Shown: positions 1-8,805 of the stretch, one piece after another
Position numbering within the stretch: position 1 is the stretch's first letter
Layout of the letters: each line of letters begins with the position of its first letter
NCBI GenBank assembly: GCA_002437735.1
Contig: DJRC01000064.1
Location: forward strand, 7,674-26,997
Direction: 5' to 3'
DNA: 19,324 nt
Source: Oscillospiraceae bacterium UBA6370
GTDB taxonomy: Bacteria > Bacillota > Clostridia > Oscillospirales > Oscillospiraceae
Notes under the pieces: model-generated
What the model saw: only the letters and a program-made list of their open reading frames with translations
Databases searched by the model: none
Told to the model about the DNA's origin: nothing
Made by a program: the position numbers and the translations under genes

Positions 1-88
1 TTTGATGGTAGCATAGCACGAAACGGTGAACATTACCACATCTTTTCATAAAATCTTTCCCATTCGCCGTTTTTCCCGCGAATAACCC

Positions 89-117
89 TTGACTTTTCTG
101 CTAAACTCGTGTAAACT
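89..117 (+). promoter_or_regulatory. Promoter of ylxM-ffh operon
   Basis: TTGACT at 89-94 and TAAACT at 112-117 are separated by 17 bp, a good sigma-A match. It lies 57 bp before the ylxM start codon. Bases 1-88 show no gene or clear structure. Confidence 0.65.
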
Positions 118-173
118 GATTCCTGTTGTAAAGCGTTATGGCTTTACACGGAATACTCAAAGGAGGATTCCCC

Positions 174-539
174 GTGAAAAATCAGACCTTTCGCATGACG
201 ATGCTCTTTGACTTCTACGGCGAACTCCTCACCGAGCGGCAGAAGGAATTTTACGAGCTTTACTACGACGAGGACCTGTCCCTCTCCGAGATCGCCGAGA
301 ACTACGGCATCTCCCGTCAGGGCGTGCGCGACGTCATCGTCCGCGCCGAGGCGTACATGACCGAGATCGAGGATAAGACCGGGCTCGTCAAGCGCTTTAT
401 GCAGCGCACCCCCCACCTCGAGCGCATCGAGGCGGCGGCGGACGAGCTGCGCAGGCTCAATGACCGCCGGTATGAGGATTCCCGCATCGCAGAGCTCGTG
501 ACCGTGATCGAACAGGAGACCGCGGCACTCAAGGAGTAA
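174..539 (+). CDS. ylxM: YlxM family putative helix-turn-helix DNA-binding protein
   Basis: YlxM is a small sigma-70 region 4-like helix-turn-helix protein encoded next to ffh in many Firmicutes and thought to be linked to the signal recognition particle pathway; its biochemical role is not well defined. The protein opens VKNQTFRMTMLFDFYGELL, typical of the family. A helix-turn-helix lies around residues 35-60, with LSLSEIAENYGISRQGVRD. I chose the GTG at 174 (121 residues) because AAAGGAGG at 159-166 sits correctly in front of it. An ATG at 138 would add residues unlike the family and would place this ribosome binding site inside the gene. ffh begins 13 bp downstream, so the two are almost certainly cotranscribed. 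Confidence 0.93.
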   Translation: MKNQTFRMTMLFDFYGELLTERQKEFYELYYDEDLSLSEIAENYGISRQGVRDVIVRAEAYMTEIEDKTGLVKRFMQRTPHLERIEAAADELRRLNDRRYEDSRIAELVTVIEQETAALKE

Positions 540-552
540 GAAGGAGCATTTC

Positions 553-1929
<1,377 letters not shown>

Positions 1930-2004
1930 TACCTCGTTGATTCATGCCAAGTGCATACGATCATACAACAAAAAACATATTTTTATTTCGGAGGAAAAAA
2001 CACC

Positions 2005-2244
2005 ATGGTCAAAATTCGTCTGCGCCGTATGGGCGCCAAGAAGGCTCCTTTCTATCGCGTCGTCGTCGCCGATTCCCGCTATCCCCGCGACGGCCGCTTC
2101 ATCGAGGAGATTGGTACCTACAATCCCTGCGTGAGCCCCGCTGAGATCAAGATCGACGCCGAGCGCGCTCAAGAGTGGATCAAGACCGGCGCCCAGCCCA
2201 CCGACACCGTCCGCGCGCTGCTCAAGAGAATCAACGCGATTTGA
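2005..2244 (+). CDS. rpsP: 30S ribosomal protein S16
   Basis: This is ribosomal protein S16 of the small subunit. The 79-residue product starts MVKIRLRRMGAKKAPFYRVV and contains SRYPRDGRFIEEIGTYNP, both highly conserved in S16. The start at ATG 2005 is set by GGAGGAAAA at 1990-1998; frames beginning earlier at 1951 would only add a non-homologous leader. The 75-bp gap after ffh is AT-rich and may contain a secondary promoter, but I see no convincing pair of boxes. khpA follows 17 bp downstream. Confidence 0.98.
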   Translation: MVKIRLRRMGAKKAPFYRVVVADSRYPRDGRFIEEIGTYNPCVSPAEIKIDAERAQEWIKTGAQPTDTVRALLKRINAI

Positions 2245-2261
2245 TCCGCGGGGGACAACGC

Positions 2262-2492
2262 ATGAAGGACTTGCTGCTCTACATCGCCAAAAATCTGGTC
2301 GAGCATCCGGATGAGGTCACGGTGACGGAGAAGCAGGGAACGGACGAGCTGACGTTGGAGCTGCACGTTGCGCCCGACGATATGGGCAAGGTGATTGGCC
2401 GTCAGGGCCGCATCGCCAAAGAGATCCGTACAGTCATCCGCTCCTATGCGCAGCGCACCGGAGAGAAGGTATCGGTCGATATTGTTGACTGA
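2262..2492 (+). CDS. khpA: KhpA family KH-domain RNA-binding protein
   Basis: This is a single KH domain protein of 76 residues, the usual KhpA (YlqC) length. The GxxG RNA-binding loop is within GKVIGRQGRIAKEIRTVI at about residues 44-61. In other Firmicutes KhpA pairs with KhpB/EloR and affects cell-wall synthesis and small-RNA biology; that is family knowledge, not shown here. The ATG at 2262 lies 17 bp after rpsP, with GGGGG upstream as a modest ribosome binding site. The position directly after rpsP is typical. The usual next genes (rimM, trmD, rplS) are absent; a terminator follows instead. Confidence 0.95.
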   Translation: MKDLLLYIAKNLVEHPDEVTVTEKQGTDELTLELHVAPDDMGKVIGRQGRIAKEIRTVIRSYAQRTGEKVSVDIVD

Positions 2493-2493
2493 G

Positions 2494-2533
2494 AAAATGC
2501 ACCCAAAGCCTTTGGCTTTCGGGTGCATTTTTT
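2494..2533 (+). terminator. Terminator of ylxM-ffh-rpsP-khpA operon
   Basis: AAATGCACCC-AAAGCC pairs with GGCTTT-c-GGGTGCATTT around a TTT loop, with one bulged base, and ends in a T run. It starts right after the khpA stop codon. Confidence 0.92.
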
Positions 2534-2603
2534 ATCGCACGCGAAAAAATGCAGCGCACCGCGTTAAAAATTGCAGAAAGGTAGTGCAAAATCCGAAAGG
2601 CTG

Positions 2604-2612
2604 TGCTATAAT
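2604..2612 (+). promoter_or_regulatory. Extended -10 promoter of proBAC
   Basis: TGC-TATAAT at 2604-2612 is an extended -10 element 43 bp before the proB start. The -35 region (about 2584-2589) is poor, which extended -10 promoters tolerate. No proline T-box is visible in the short leader. Confidence 0.6.
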
Positions 2613-2655
2613 GCAAATCACTTTTATTCGTTACTGAAAGAAAGGAGTCTTTCTT

Positions 2656-3426
2656 ATGCGTATCGTTGTCAAGGTGGGCACCTCCACGCTCGCCTACCCC
2701 ACGGGACGGCTGAACATTCAGCGGATGGAGCGGCTGTGCAAAACGCTCAGCGACCTGAAGAACGCGGGCCACGAGATCATCCTCGTTTCCTCCGGCGCCA
2801 TTGCCATGGGCTTCGGCAAGCTCAACCTGTCCGAGCGCCCCAAGGATATGCCGGGCAAGCAGGCGTCCGCCGCGGTCGGCCAGTGCGAGCTGATGTACGT
2901 TTACGACAAGCTCTTCACCGAGTATAACCACATCGTCGGCCAGCTCCTCATCACCGCGCCGGACATCGCCGACGGCGGCAGCCGGAAGGAGAACTTCCAC
3001 AATACGATGGACCGCCTGTTGGAGCTGGGCGCGCTGCCCGTCATCAACGAGAACGACACCGTCTCCACCGAGGAGATCGCCGTGGGCGACAACGACACGC
3101 TCTCCGCCATCGTCGCCGCCACCGTTTCTGCGGACCTGCTCGTGCTGCTCTCGGACATCGACGGCCTCTACGACGGCGACCCGCGCAAGAACCCCGGCGC
3201 GAAGCTCATCCCCACCGTGGAGACCATTGACGAGCGCATCATCGCCCTCGGCGGCGGCAGCGGCTCGAGCCTTGGCACGGGCGGCATGGCGACCAAGCTC
3301 TCGGCGGCGCAGATCGCCACCGGCGCGGGCTGCGAAATGGTCATCGCCAACGGCGAGAAGCCGGAGCTTTTGTATGATATCGTCGCGGGCAAGCCCATCG
3401 GCACCCGCTTCCTAGTCAAGAGGTGA
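2656..3426 (+). CDS. proB: Glutamate 5-kinase
   Basis: ProB phosphorylates L-glutamate with ATP to L-glutamyl 5-phosphate, the first step of proline synthesis in the cytoplasm. The amino-acid kinase fold is recognisable from KVGTSTLAYPTGRLN at the N terminus, ILVSSGAIAMGFGKL, INENDTVS (substrate and metal region), LLSDIDGLYDGDPR and the GGMATKLSAAQIA nucleotide segment. It has 256 residues, so it is the short form without the C-terminal PUA domain found in E. coli ProB. ATG 2656 follows AAAGGAG at 2639-2645. Its stop overlaps the region just before proA, which points to translational coupling in a proB-proA-proC operon. Feedback inhibition by proline is expected for the family but cannot be read from sequence. 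Confidence 0.97.
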   Translation: MRIVVKVGTSTLAYPTGRLNIQRMERLCKTLSDLKNAGHEIILVSSGAIAMGFGKLNLSERPKDMPGKQASAAVGQCELMYVYDKLFTEYNHIVGQLLITAPDIADGGSRKENFHNTMDRLLELGALPVINENDTVSTEEIAVGDNDTLSAIVAATVSADLLVLLSDIDGLYDGDPRKNPGAKLIPTVETIDERIIALGGGSGSSLGTGGMATKLSAAQIATGAGCEMVIANGEKPELLYDIVAGKPIGTRFLVKR

Positions 3427-3431
3427 AGAAT

Positions 3432-4688
3432 ATGACAACGCTGGAGCTTCTTCAAAAGACCCGCGCGGCGATGGGCAGCATCGCCGCTGCCGGCGCGGAG
3501 AAAAAGAACGCGCTGCTCCTCGCTATGGCGGACAGCCTGGAGGCGCACTGCGCGGAGATCCTCGCCGCGAACGCGGAGGACATGGCCGCCGCGCGCGGCC
3601 ACATCACCGACGTCATGCTCGACCGGCTCAAGCTCGATGAAGGCCGCATCGCCGGCATGGCGAACGGCATCCGCGATACGGTAAAGCTCCCCGACCATAC
3701 GGGCCGCGTCCTGAGCGAGGTCGTGCGCCCCAACGGCATCGTCATCGACAAGGTGCAGGTGCCGCTCGGCCTCGTCGCCATCATTTACGAGAGCCGCCCC
3801 AACGTCACCTCCGACGCTGCGGCGCTCGCCGTCAAGAGCGGCAACGTCTGTATGCTCCGCAGCGGAAAGGAGGCCTACCGCAGCGCCCGCGCCATCGTCG
3901 CGGCGCTCAAGGCGGGCGTTGCGCAGGCGGGCGGCGATCCCGACATCGTGAACATCGTTTCGGATACGAGCCACGCCTCCGCGCAGGAGCTGATGACAGC
4001 GAAGGGACTCGTCGATCTCCTGATCCCGCGCGGAGGCGCGGGCTTGATCCGCGCCTGCGTGGAGAACGCCACCGTCCCCTGCATCGAGACCGGAACCGGC
4101 ATCTGCCACGTCTATGTGGACAGGGCCGCCGACCTTACGAAGGCGGTCAATATCATCGTTAACGCCAAGGCCAGCCGCCCCTCCGTCTGCAACGCGGAGG
4201 AGGTCTGCCTTGTCCATCGCGACATCGCGGCGCAGTTCCTGCCCCTGCTCAAAAAGGCCATCGTGGACGACCGCGCCGCCGCAGGACTGGTCCCCGTCGA
4301 GCTGCGGCTCGACTCCGCCGCCGCGCGGATCATTGACGGCACTCCCGCCGGGGAGCGCGACTTCGACACCGAATTTCTCGACTACATCCTCGCCGTCGGC
4401 GTGGTGGACAGCGTGGATGCCGCCATCGCGCACATCGCCGCGCACTCCACGCATCACAGCGACGGCATCGTGACCGAGGACGCCGCCGCGGCGAAGAAAT
4501 TCACCGAGCAGGTGGACAGCGCGGCGGTCTACGTCAACGTCTCCACCCGCTTCACCGACGGCGGCGAGTTCGGCCTCGGCTGCGAGATGGGAATTTCCAC
4601 GCAGAAGCTCCACGCACGCGGTCCCATGGGGCTCGACGAGCTGTGTACCTACAAATACGTCGTCCGCGGCGACGGACAGATCCGGTAA
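3432..4688 (+). CDS. proA: Glutamate-5-semialdehyde dehydrogenase (gamma-glutamyl phosphate reductase)
   Basis: ProA reduces glutamyl 5-phosphate with NADPH to glutamate 5-semialdehyde, which cyclises to pyrroline-5-carboxylate. The 418-residue length matches the family. Recognisable segments are VPLGLVAIIYESRPNVTSDAAALA, the nucleotide-binding IPRGGAGLI, and the active-site region ASRPSVCNAEEVCL containing the catalytic cysteine. The C-terminal FGLGCEMGISTQKLHARGPMGL is also typical. I prefer ATG 3432 because AGAGGTGA at 3419-3426 is correctly spaced for it. A GTG at 3423 would overlap the proB stop and is less well placed. It sits between proB and proC in the same operon. Confidence 0.97.
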   Translation: MTTLELLQKTRAAMGSIAAAGAEKKNALLLAMADSLEAHCAEILAANAEDMAAARGHITDVMLDRLKLDEGRIAGMANGIRDTVKLPDHTGRVLSEVVRPNGIVIDKVQVPLGLVAIIYESRPNVTSDAAALAVKSGNVCMLRSGKEAYRSARAIVAALKAGVAQAGGDPDIVNIVSDTSHASAQELMTAKGLVDLLIPRGGAGLIRACVENATVPCIETGTGICHVYVDRAADLTKAVNIIVNAKASRPSVCNAEEVCLVHRDIAAQFLPLLKKAIVDDRAAAGLVPVELRLDSAAARIIDGTPAGERDFDTEFLDYILAVGVVDSVDAAIAHIAAHSTHHSDGIVTEDAAAAKKFTEQVDSAAVYVNVSTRFTDGGEFGLGCEMGISTQKLHARGPMGLDELCTYKYVVRGDGQIR

Positions 4689-4701
4689 GGAGGGACGCTT
4701 G

Positions 4702-5502
4702 ATGGCAAAGTATGAGGCCGGCTTCATCGGCGCCGGCAATATGGGCGGTGCGCTTGCGCTCGCTGCGGCGAAAAAGACCGGCGGCGAAAAAATAGCCGTG
4801 GCCTGCTCCACGCGGGAACGCTCTGAGGCCGCCGCGCAGCGGCTTGGCTGCACGGCGGAAACGCCGCAGCATATTCTTTCGGACAGCCGCTTCGTCTTTC
4901 TCGGCGTCAAGCCGCAGATGGTCGTCGGTGTGGTCGAGGGCCTGAAGGCGGATATCCTTGCCTCCGGGGGCATTTTCGTCTCCATGCTCGCGGGCGTGAG
5001 CCTTGAGAAGCTCGCGCTGCTGCTCGGCGCGGACAAGAAGATCATCCGCATCATGCCGAATACGCCCTGCGCCGTGGGGCAGGGGCTGATCCTTTACGCG
5101 GCGAACGGCCGCGTGAGCGAGGACGAGCTGTGCGCCTTCCGCGAGCTGATGGCGCCCGCCGGCCTGCTCGATGAGCTGAGCGAGCACCTAATCGACGCGG
5201 CGAGCGCCGTCTCCGGCTGCGGCCCCGCCTACGCCTATCTGTTTCTCGAGGCGCTTGCGGACGGCGGCGTGAAGAACGGCCTGCCCCGCGCCAAGGCGCA
5301 GCGCTATGCCGCGCAGATGCTGCTCGGCAGCGCCGAAATGGTGCTCCGCACCGGCCGGCACCCGGGACAGCTCAAGGACGAGGTGTGCAGCCCCGGCGGC
5401 AGCACCATCGCGGGCGTCGCCGCGCTGGAGCGGAACGGCCTGCGCAGCGCGTGCATCGAAGCGGTGGACGCCGCCGTGGAAAAAACCAAGCAGCTCGGAT
5501 AA
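4702..5502 (+). CDS. proC: Pyrroline-5-carboxylate reductase
   Basis: ProC makes L-proline from pyrroline-5-carboxylate using NAD(P)H. It has 266 residues, the usual length. The N-terminal Rossmann motif is GFIGAGNMGGALA. The middle contains IMPNTPCAVGQG, and the C-terminal dimer and active-site domain has SGCGPAYAYLFLEALADGGVKNGL and VCSPGGSTIAGVAALE. ATG 4702 is preceded by TAAGGAGGG at 4686-4694, which overlaps the proA stop. A TTG three bases earlier is possible but not needed. It completes the three-step proline pathway in one operon, ended by a terminator at 5553-5584. Confidence 0.97.
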   Translation: MAKYEAGFIGAGNMGGALALAAAKKTGGEKIAVACSTRERSEAAAQRLGCTAETPQHILSDSRFVFLGVKPQMVVGVVEGLKADILASGGIFVSMLAGVSLEKLALLLGADKKIIRIMPNTPCAVGQGLILYAANGRVSEDELCAFRELMAPAGLLDELSEHLIDAASAVSGCGPAYAYLFLEALADGGVKNGLPRAKAQRYAAQMLLGSAEMVLRTGRHPGQLKDEVCSPGGSTIAGVAALERNGLRSACIEAVDAAVEKTKQLG

Positions 5503-5552
5503 AAAAGCTGAAGAAACGGTCGAAACGCAGCAATGTCACGTTTTGACGAGCC

Positions 5553-5584
5553 AAGCGGCGATCCTCACGGACCGCCGCTTTTTT
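5553..5584 (+). terminator. Terminator of proBAC
   Basis: AAGCGGCG (5553-5560) and CGCCGCTT (5573-5580) form a perfect 8-bp stem with a 12-base loop, followed by a run of T. Confidence 0.85.
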
Positions 5585-5588
5585 CTGC

Positions 5589-5617
5589 TTGACAACCGGA
5601 CCGCTCCATGCTACTAT
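5589..5617 (+). promoter_or_regulatory. Promoter of padR-DUF2812 operon
   Basis: A consensus TTGACA at 5589-5594, a 17-bp spacer and TACTAT at 5612-5617 lie before the PadR gene. The last base of the -10 box is the first base of the palindromic operator, so repressor binding would block transcription. Confidence 0.8.
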
Positions 5618-5646
5618 ATCGGTAGCCGATATATCGGCAACCGATA
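5617..5646 (+). promoter_or_regulatory. Double palindromic operator, probable PadR site
   Basis: Two adjacent 15-bp palindromes fill this stretch: TATCGG-TAG-CCGATA at 5617-5631 and TATCGG-CAA-CCGATA at 5632-5646. Arms are identical and only the three central bases differ. The site lies between the -10 box and the PadR start codon, which suggests autorepression. That PadR binds it is inference. Confidence 0.72.
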
Positions 5647-5669
5647 AAAACGGGGGGAGGGGAAAGCGT

Positions 5670-5981
5670 ATGAGCACCGCTGCACTGACCGAAGCGGTCT
5701 TTTATATCCTGCTCTCGCTCGACGCGCCGCTGCACGGCTACGGCATCATGCAGAACGTCGAGCGCCTGAGCGGCGGGCGTGTGCGCCTTGCCGCCGGCAC
5801 GCTCTACGGCGCGCTCACCACGCTCACCGAGCGCGGCTGGATTGAGGCGGTGGGCGAGGACGAGGGGCGCAAAAAGGAATACCGCATCACCCCCGAGGGG
5901 CGCGCCGCCGTGCGCGCGGAGCTTGCCCGATTACAGGAGCTGACCGCCAACGGCGAGGCCCTGACAAGGAACTGGACGTGA
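5670..5981 (+). CDS. PadR family transcriptional regulator
   Basis: This is a 103-residue PadR-type winged helix-turn-helix protein of the short class. The family signature is visible: ILLSLDAPLHGYGIMQNVERLSGGRVRLAAGTLYGALTTLTERGWIE, then EGRKKEYRITPEGRAAVRAEL as the wing and dimer helix. PadR proteins are mostly repressors relieved by small ligands. ATG 5670 follows a purine-rich GGGGGGAGGGG. Sixteen bases after the stop begins the first of two DUF2812 genes, so the regulator probably controls its own operon through the double palindrome at 5617-5646. The inducing signal is unknown. Confidence 0.93.
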   Translation: MSTAALTEAVFYILLSLDAPLHGYGIMQNVERLSGGRVRLAAGTLYGALTTLTERGWIEAVGEDEGRKKEYRITPEGRAAVRAELARLQELTANGEALTRNWT

Positions 5982-5997
5982 CGGAAAGGAGAGAGGA

Positions 5998-6636
5998 ATG
6001 CGAAAGCAGAAGCTTTGCGTTATATGGATCTGGTACCTGCTGTTTGACAATGCGCGGTTTCAGCGCTGGCTCGCGCGGCACCGCCGGCGCGGTTGGGAGC
6101 TCGCGAACGTCGGCTGTATCTTTTTCCGCTTTGAGCGCAGCGACGGCACGCGCTACCGCTATTATATGCAGATGATGAAGGACGACCCGGATACGGAGCG
6201 GGGACGGACCTATCTCGCGGGCGTGGAGGAGCTGGGCGTGACCTGCCTGGGATGCTTTTGGCATCGTGCGTTCTTCTGCTGGGAGGACGACGGCAGACCG
6301 GTAGAGATGTTTTCCGACCTTGCGTCGAGGGCGCTGGAGGCGAAGTGCGTGCGCAATGCGCAGCTGGCTGCGGCGCTGTGGTGTGCGGTCAATGCCGCGC
6401 TGATGCTTTTCGGGGCATGGCTTGAGTTCGATGCGGCGAGGGGCTTCGACGAGATCTATGCCGACTTGATCGCCGCAGGCGCGCCGAGCGTTTTGGAGGC
6501 GTGGGCGGCGAAGATCGCGGTGTACGCCATCGCCGGCGTTTTGTGGCTCGGCCTTACCGTGTGGGGCGTGCTCGCAGCTGTGCGCACGCACCGGAAATGG
6601 CGCGCTCTCCAAAACGAGCAGCTCATCCACGAATAG
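5998..6636 (+). CDS. DUF2812 domain membrane protein, copy 1
   Basis: This 212-residue protein is of uncharacterised function. Residues about 15-110 resemble the DUF2812 domain, with the recurring features RGWEL, an arginine/tyrosine-rich strand (TRYRYYM), EELGVT and a VEMFSDL segment. Two hydrophobic segments at about 122-143 and 172-195 should cross the membrane, leaving the domain and the basic tail on the cytoplasmic side if the usual positive-inside pattern holds. The start ATG 5998 has GGAAAGGAGAGG directly upstream. It is the second gene of the PadR operon. PadR plus DUF2812 membrane protein is a common pairing in Firmicutes, with no established function. It is paralogous to the next gene. 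Confidence 0.85.
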   Translation: MRKQKLCVIWIWYLLFDNARFQRWLARHRRRGWELANVGCIFFRFERSDGTRYRYYMQMMKDDPDTERGRTYLAGVEELGVTCLGCFWHRAFFCWEDDGRPVEMFSDLASRALEAKCVRNAQLAAALWCAVNAALMLFGAWLEFDAARGFDEIYADLIAAGAPSVLEAWAAKIAVYAIAGVLWLGLTVWGVLAAVRTHRKWRALQNEQLIHE

Positions 6637-6660
6637 ACCTGCCGAGAAAGGAGACGACGA

Positions 6661-7283
6661 TGAACGATGTGAAAAAGACCTGGTGCGGACCGGTCTATAC
6701 GCTTGATCCGGAAAAAATGGAGCGGCAGTTCAACCGGCTCTCCGCCGAGGGCTGGCAGCTCGAGGGCACCGGCTGGCTCTCCTTCCGTTACCGCCGCGGC
6801 GAGCCGAACGAGTACCGCTACCGCGTGCAGTACCTCTACGAGTCCCGCGACGGTCAGAAGGACGACTATGTGCGCGGCCTCGCTGAGCTGGGCGTCGAGC
6901 TGGTCATGGACATCGGGAGCTTTCTCATCCTGCGCAGACGGAACGACGGCACGCCGTTCGAGCTTTTCTCCGACCTCGACTCGCAGATCACGAGCGAGAA
7001 GCGCTATTTCCGAACGCGCTGTGCCCTCGCGGCGGCCCGGCTGCTTCTTGCGGGGCTGTGCCTGTACTATGCGGTGGACTGGTATCGGCTTGCACTTGCC
7101 TTCCATGCGGACTGGATGGAAAAAAGCGGGAGCGGCTTTCTGCAATTTTGGGCGGAGCGCATCATCGCAGAAGGGATTCTGGGATCGCTGTGGCTTATCA
7201 TCGGGAGCTTTGCCCTCCTACAGGCGCACCGCTCCGCGAAGCGGCTCCGCAGGCTGCGGCAGGCGCGGCTTATCGAAGAATGA
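6661..7283 (+). CDS. DUF2812 domain membrane protein, copy 2
   Basis: This 207-residue protein has the same architecture as its upstream neighbour. A DUF2812-like region covers about residues 12-110 (EGWQLEG, YRYRVQYLYESRDG, AELGVELV, FELFSDLDSQI). Two transmembrane segments follow at about 121-139 and 168-188, and the C-terminal tail is Arg-rich. Shared landmarks in the same order indicate tandem duplication followed by strong divergence. ATG 6661 is preceded by GAAAGGAGAC, and the gap from copy 1 is 24 bp, so the two are cotranscribed. A perfect terminator palindrome starts at its stop codon. Function is unknown; the two copies could form a heteromeric membrane sensor or transport accessory, which is speculation. 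Confidence 0.86.
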
Positions 7284-7316
7284 AAGAAGCGCGGCTCCCG
7301 GGAGCCGCGCTTCTTT
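7284..7316 (+). terminator. Terminator of padR-DUF2812 operon
   Basis: AAGAAGCGCGGCTCC and GGAGCCGCGCTTCTT pair perfectly around a CCGG centre and end in TTT. The near-symmetry means it could act on both strands. Confidence 0.88.
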
Positions 7317-7374
7317 ATGCGGTTTTTACAGGATAAGCATGAGAGAATGTCGGGGCGTGAACGGCAAAAACGGG

Positions 7375-7402
7375 TTGCCTTTTCGGGAAAAAAGACTATA
7401 AT
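7375..7402 (+). promoter_or_regulatory. Promoter of antiporter gene
   Basis: TTGCCT at 7375-7380 and a consensus TATAAT at 7397-7402 are separated by 16 bp, 60 bp before the antiporter start codon. Confidence 0.75.
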
Positions 7403-7413
7403 AGGCTATCGGT

Positions 7414-7431
7414 GCGCTACAAGTGTAGTGC
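7414..7431 (+). promoter_or_regulatory. BlaI/CopY-like operator (TACA-N2-TGTA)
   Basis: The near-palindrome GCGCTACAAGTGTAGTGC has 8 of 9 symmetric pairs. Its core TACA-AG-TGTA at 7418-7427 matches the operator core known for BlaI/MecI/CopY winged-helix repressors. It starts 12 bp after the -10 box, over or just after the expected transcription start. No repressor of that family is encoded in the window. Confidence 0.5.
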
Positions 7432-7461
7432 ATTCTGCATAAAAGAAAGGACGCCGCGCCC

Positions 7462-8802
7462 ATGTACGCTTTGCTCAATGTTGCCTTTGCCCTGCTCGCG
7501 GGGCTTCTAATGACCCGCATCTTCTCCCGCTGGCGCCTGCCCGACGTGACCGCCTTTCTGGTCGCGGGCGTGCTGATCGGACCGTTCTGCCTCGGTCGGC
7601 TCGGCATCACGGGCGTCGGCTTCGCCACCTATGAGGACGTCGCCGCGCTCGGCACGATCTCCGACGTGGCGATGGGCTTCATCGCCTTCGCCATCGGCAA
7701 CGAGTTTCGACTGGAGGATCTGCGCAAAACAGGCCGTCAAGCCTTCATCATCGGCGTCGTGCAGGCGCTCGTCGCCGCCGCGCTGGTGGATCTCGCCCTG
7801 CTCGGTTTCCACTTCCTGCGCCCCGATATCCTCACCGCGCCGGCCGCCATCACGCTCGGCGCGATCGCCACGGCGACGGCCCCCGCCGCCACGCTGATGG
7901 TCGTGCGTCAGTACAAGGCCAAGGGCCCGCTCACGAGCCTGCTGCTGCCCATCGTCGCGCTGGACGACGCGGTGGGTCTGGTGGTGTTCGCGGTCAGCTT
8001 CGGCATCGCCAAGGCGATGATCAGCGGCGCGCTGAGCATCGTTTCCGTGCTCGTCAACCCGCTCATCGAGATCGTGCTCTCCCTGCTGCTCGGAATGCTC
8101 GCGGGCGCGGTCCTCACGCGGCTCGAGGCCGTGTTCCATTCCAACCGCAACCGAATGTCCATGACCATCGCGTTCGTGTTCCTCACGGTCGCGCTCGCGG
8201 CGCTGGAGTGGCGCGTCGGCGAGGTCGTCATCGGCTTCTCGCCGCTGCTCGTGTGCATGATGCTCGGCACGGTGTTCTGCAACATCTGCCCGCTCTCCGA
8301 GGACCTGATGGACCGCGCGGACGACTGGTCGGCGCCGCTGCTAGCGGTGTTCTTCGTCATCAGCGGCGCGGAGCTGCGGCTGGAGGTGTTCGGTGAGCTG
8401 ACGATGGTGCTCATCGGCGTCGTTTATATCATCTTCCGCAGCACGGGCAAATACTTTGGCGCACGCTGGTCGGCCAAGGCGGTCGGCTGCGATGAAAAGA
8501 CGGTCAGGTACCTCGGCATCACGCTGCTGCCGCAGGCGGGCGTGGCGCTGGGGATGTGCGTGAGCGCGCAGGCGCTCGGCGAGGAGAACGGCCTGCTCGT
8601 GCGCAGCATCGTGCTCTTCTCCGTGCTCATCTACGAGCTGATCGGCCCGCTGCTGACGAAGGAGGCACTGACCGCCGCGGGCGAGATCACCGCCAAGCCC
8701 AAAGAGGTGCTCGAGCGCCGCGCCAGGGCGCTCGCCGAGGCGGAGCCAAAGGAGTTCCTCGAGGAGCGCGGGGCGAAGAAGCAGAAAAAACAGGACTTAT
8801 GA
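7462..8802 (+). CDS. Cation:proton antiporter, CPA2 type
   Basis: This 446-residue polytopic membrane protein has about 11-12 hydrophobic segments beginning at residue 1, and belongs to the sodium/proton exchanger superfamily. Landmarks are LPDVTAFLVAGVLIGPFCLG near the N terminus, GFIAFAIGNEFRLEDLR, the proline/alanine-rich ATATAPAATLMVVRQ, and ALDDAVGLVVF, whose Asp168-Asp169 match the ion-binding DD pair of electrogenic CPA2 members. The last 50 residues are charged and cytoplasmic; there is no TrkA-N domain. ATG 7462 follows AAAGAAAGGA. The exchanged cation (Na+ or K+) cannot be told from sequence. A TACA-N2-TGTA site at the promoter suggests regulation by a BlaI/CopY-type repressor. Confidence 0.9.
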   Translation: MYALLNVAFALLAGLLMTRIFSRWRLPDVTAFLVAGVLIGPFCLGRLGITGVGFATYEDVAALGTISDVAMGFIAFAIGNEFRLEDLRKTGRQAFIIGVVQALVAAALVDLALLGFHFLRPDILTAPAAITLGAIATATAPAATLMVVRQYKAKGPLTSLLLPIVALDDAVGLVVFAVSFGIAKAMISGALSIVSVLVNPLIEIVLSLLLGMLAGAVLTRLEAVFHSNRNRMSMTIAFVFLTVALAALEWRVGEVVIGFSPLLVCMMLGTVFCNICPLSEDLMDRADDWSAPLLAVFFVISGAELRLEVFGELTMVLIGVVYIIFRSTGKYFGARWSAKAVGCDEKTVRYLGITLLPQAGVALGMCVSAQALGEENGLLVRSIVLFSVLIYELIGPLLTKEALTAAGEITAKPKEVLERRARALAEAEPKEFLEERGAKKQKKQDL

Positions 8803-8805
8803 GAA

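Noticed and set aside
138..173. ylxM start at ATG 138
   Set aside because: The strong AAAGGAGG at 159-166 serves the GTG at 174, and the family N terminus begins there.
3168..5054. 628-codon open frame on the minus strand opposite proB, proA and proC
   Set aside because: It lies opposite three clear proline genes, has the low-complexity composition typical of GC-rich antisense frames, and has no recognisable domain.
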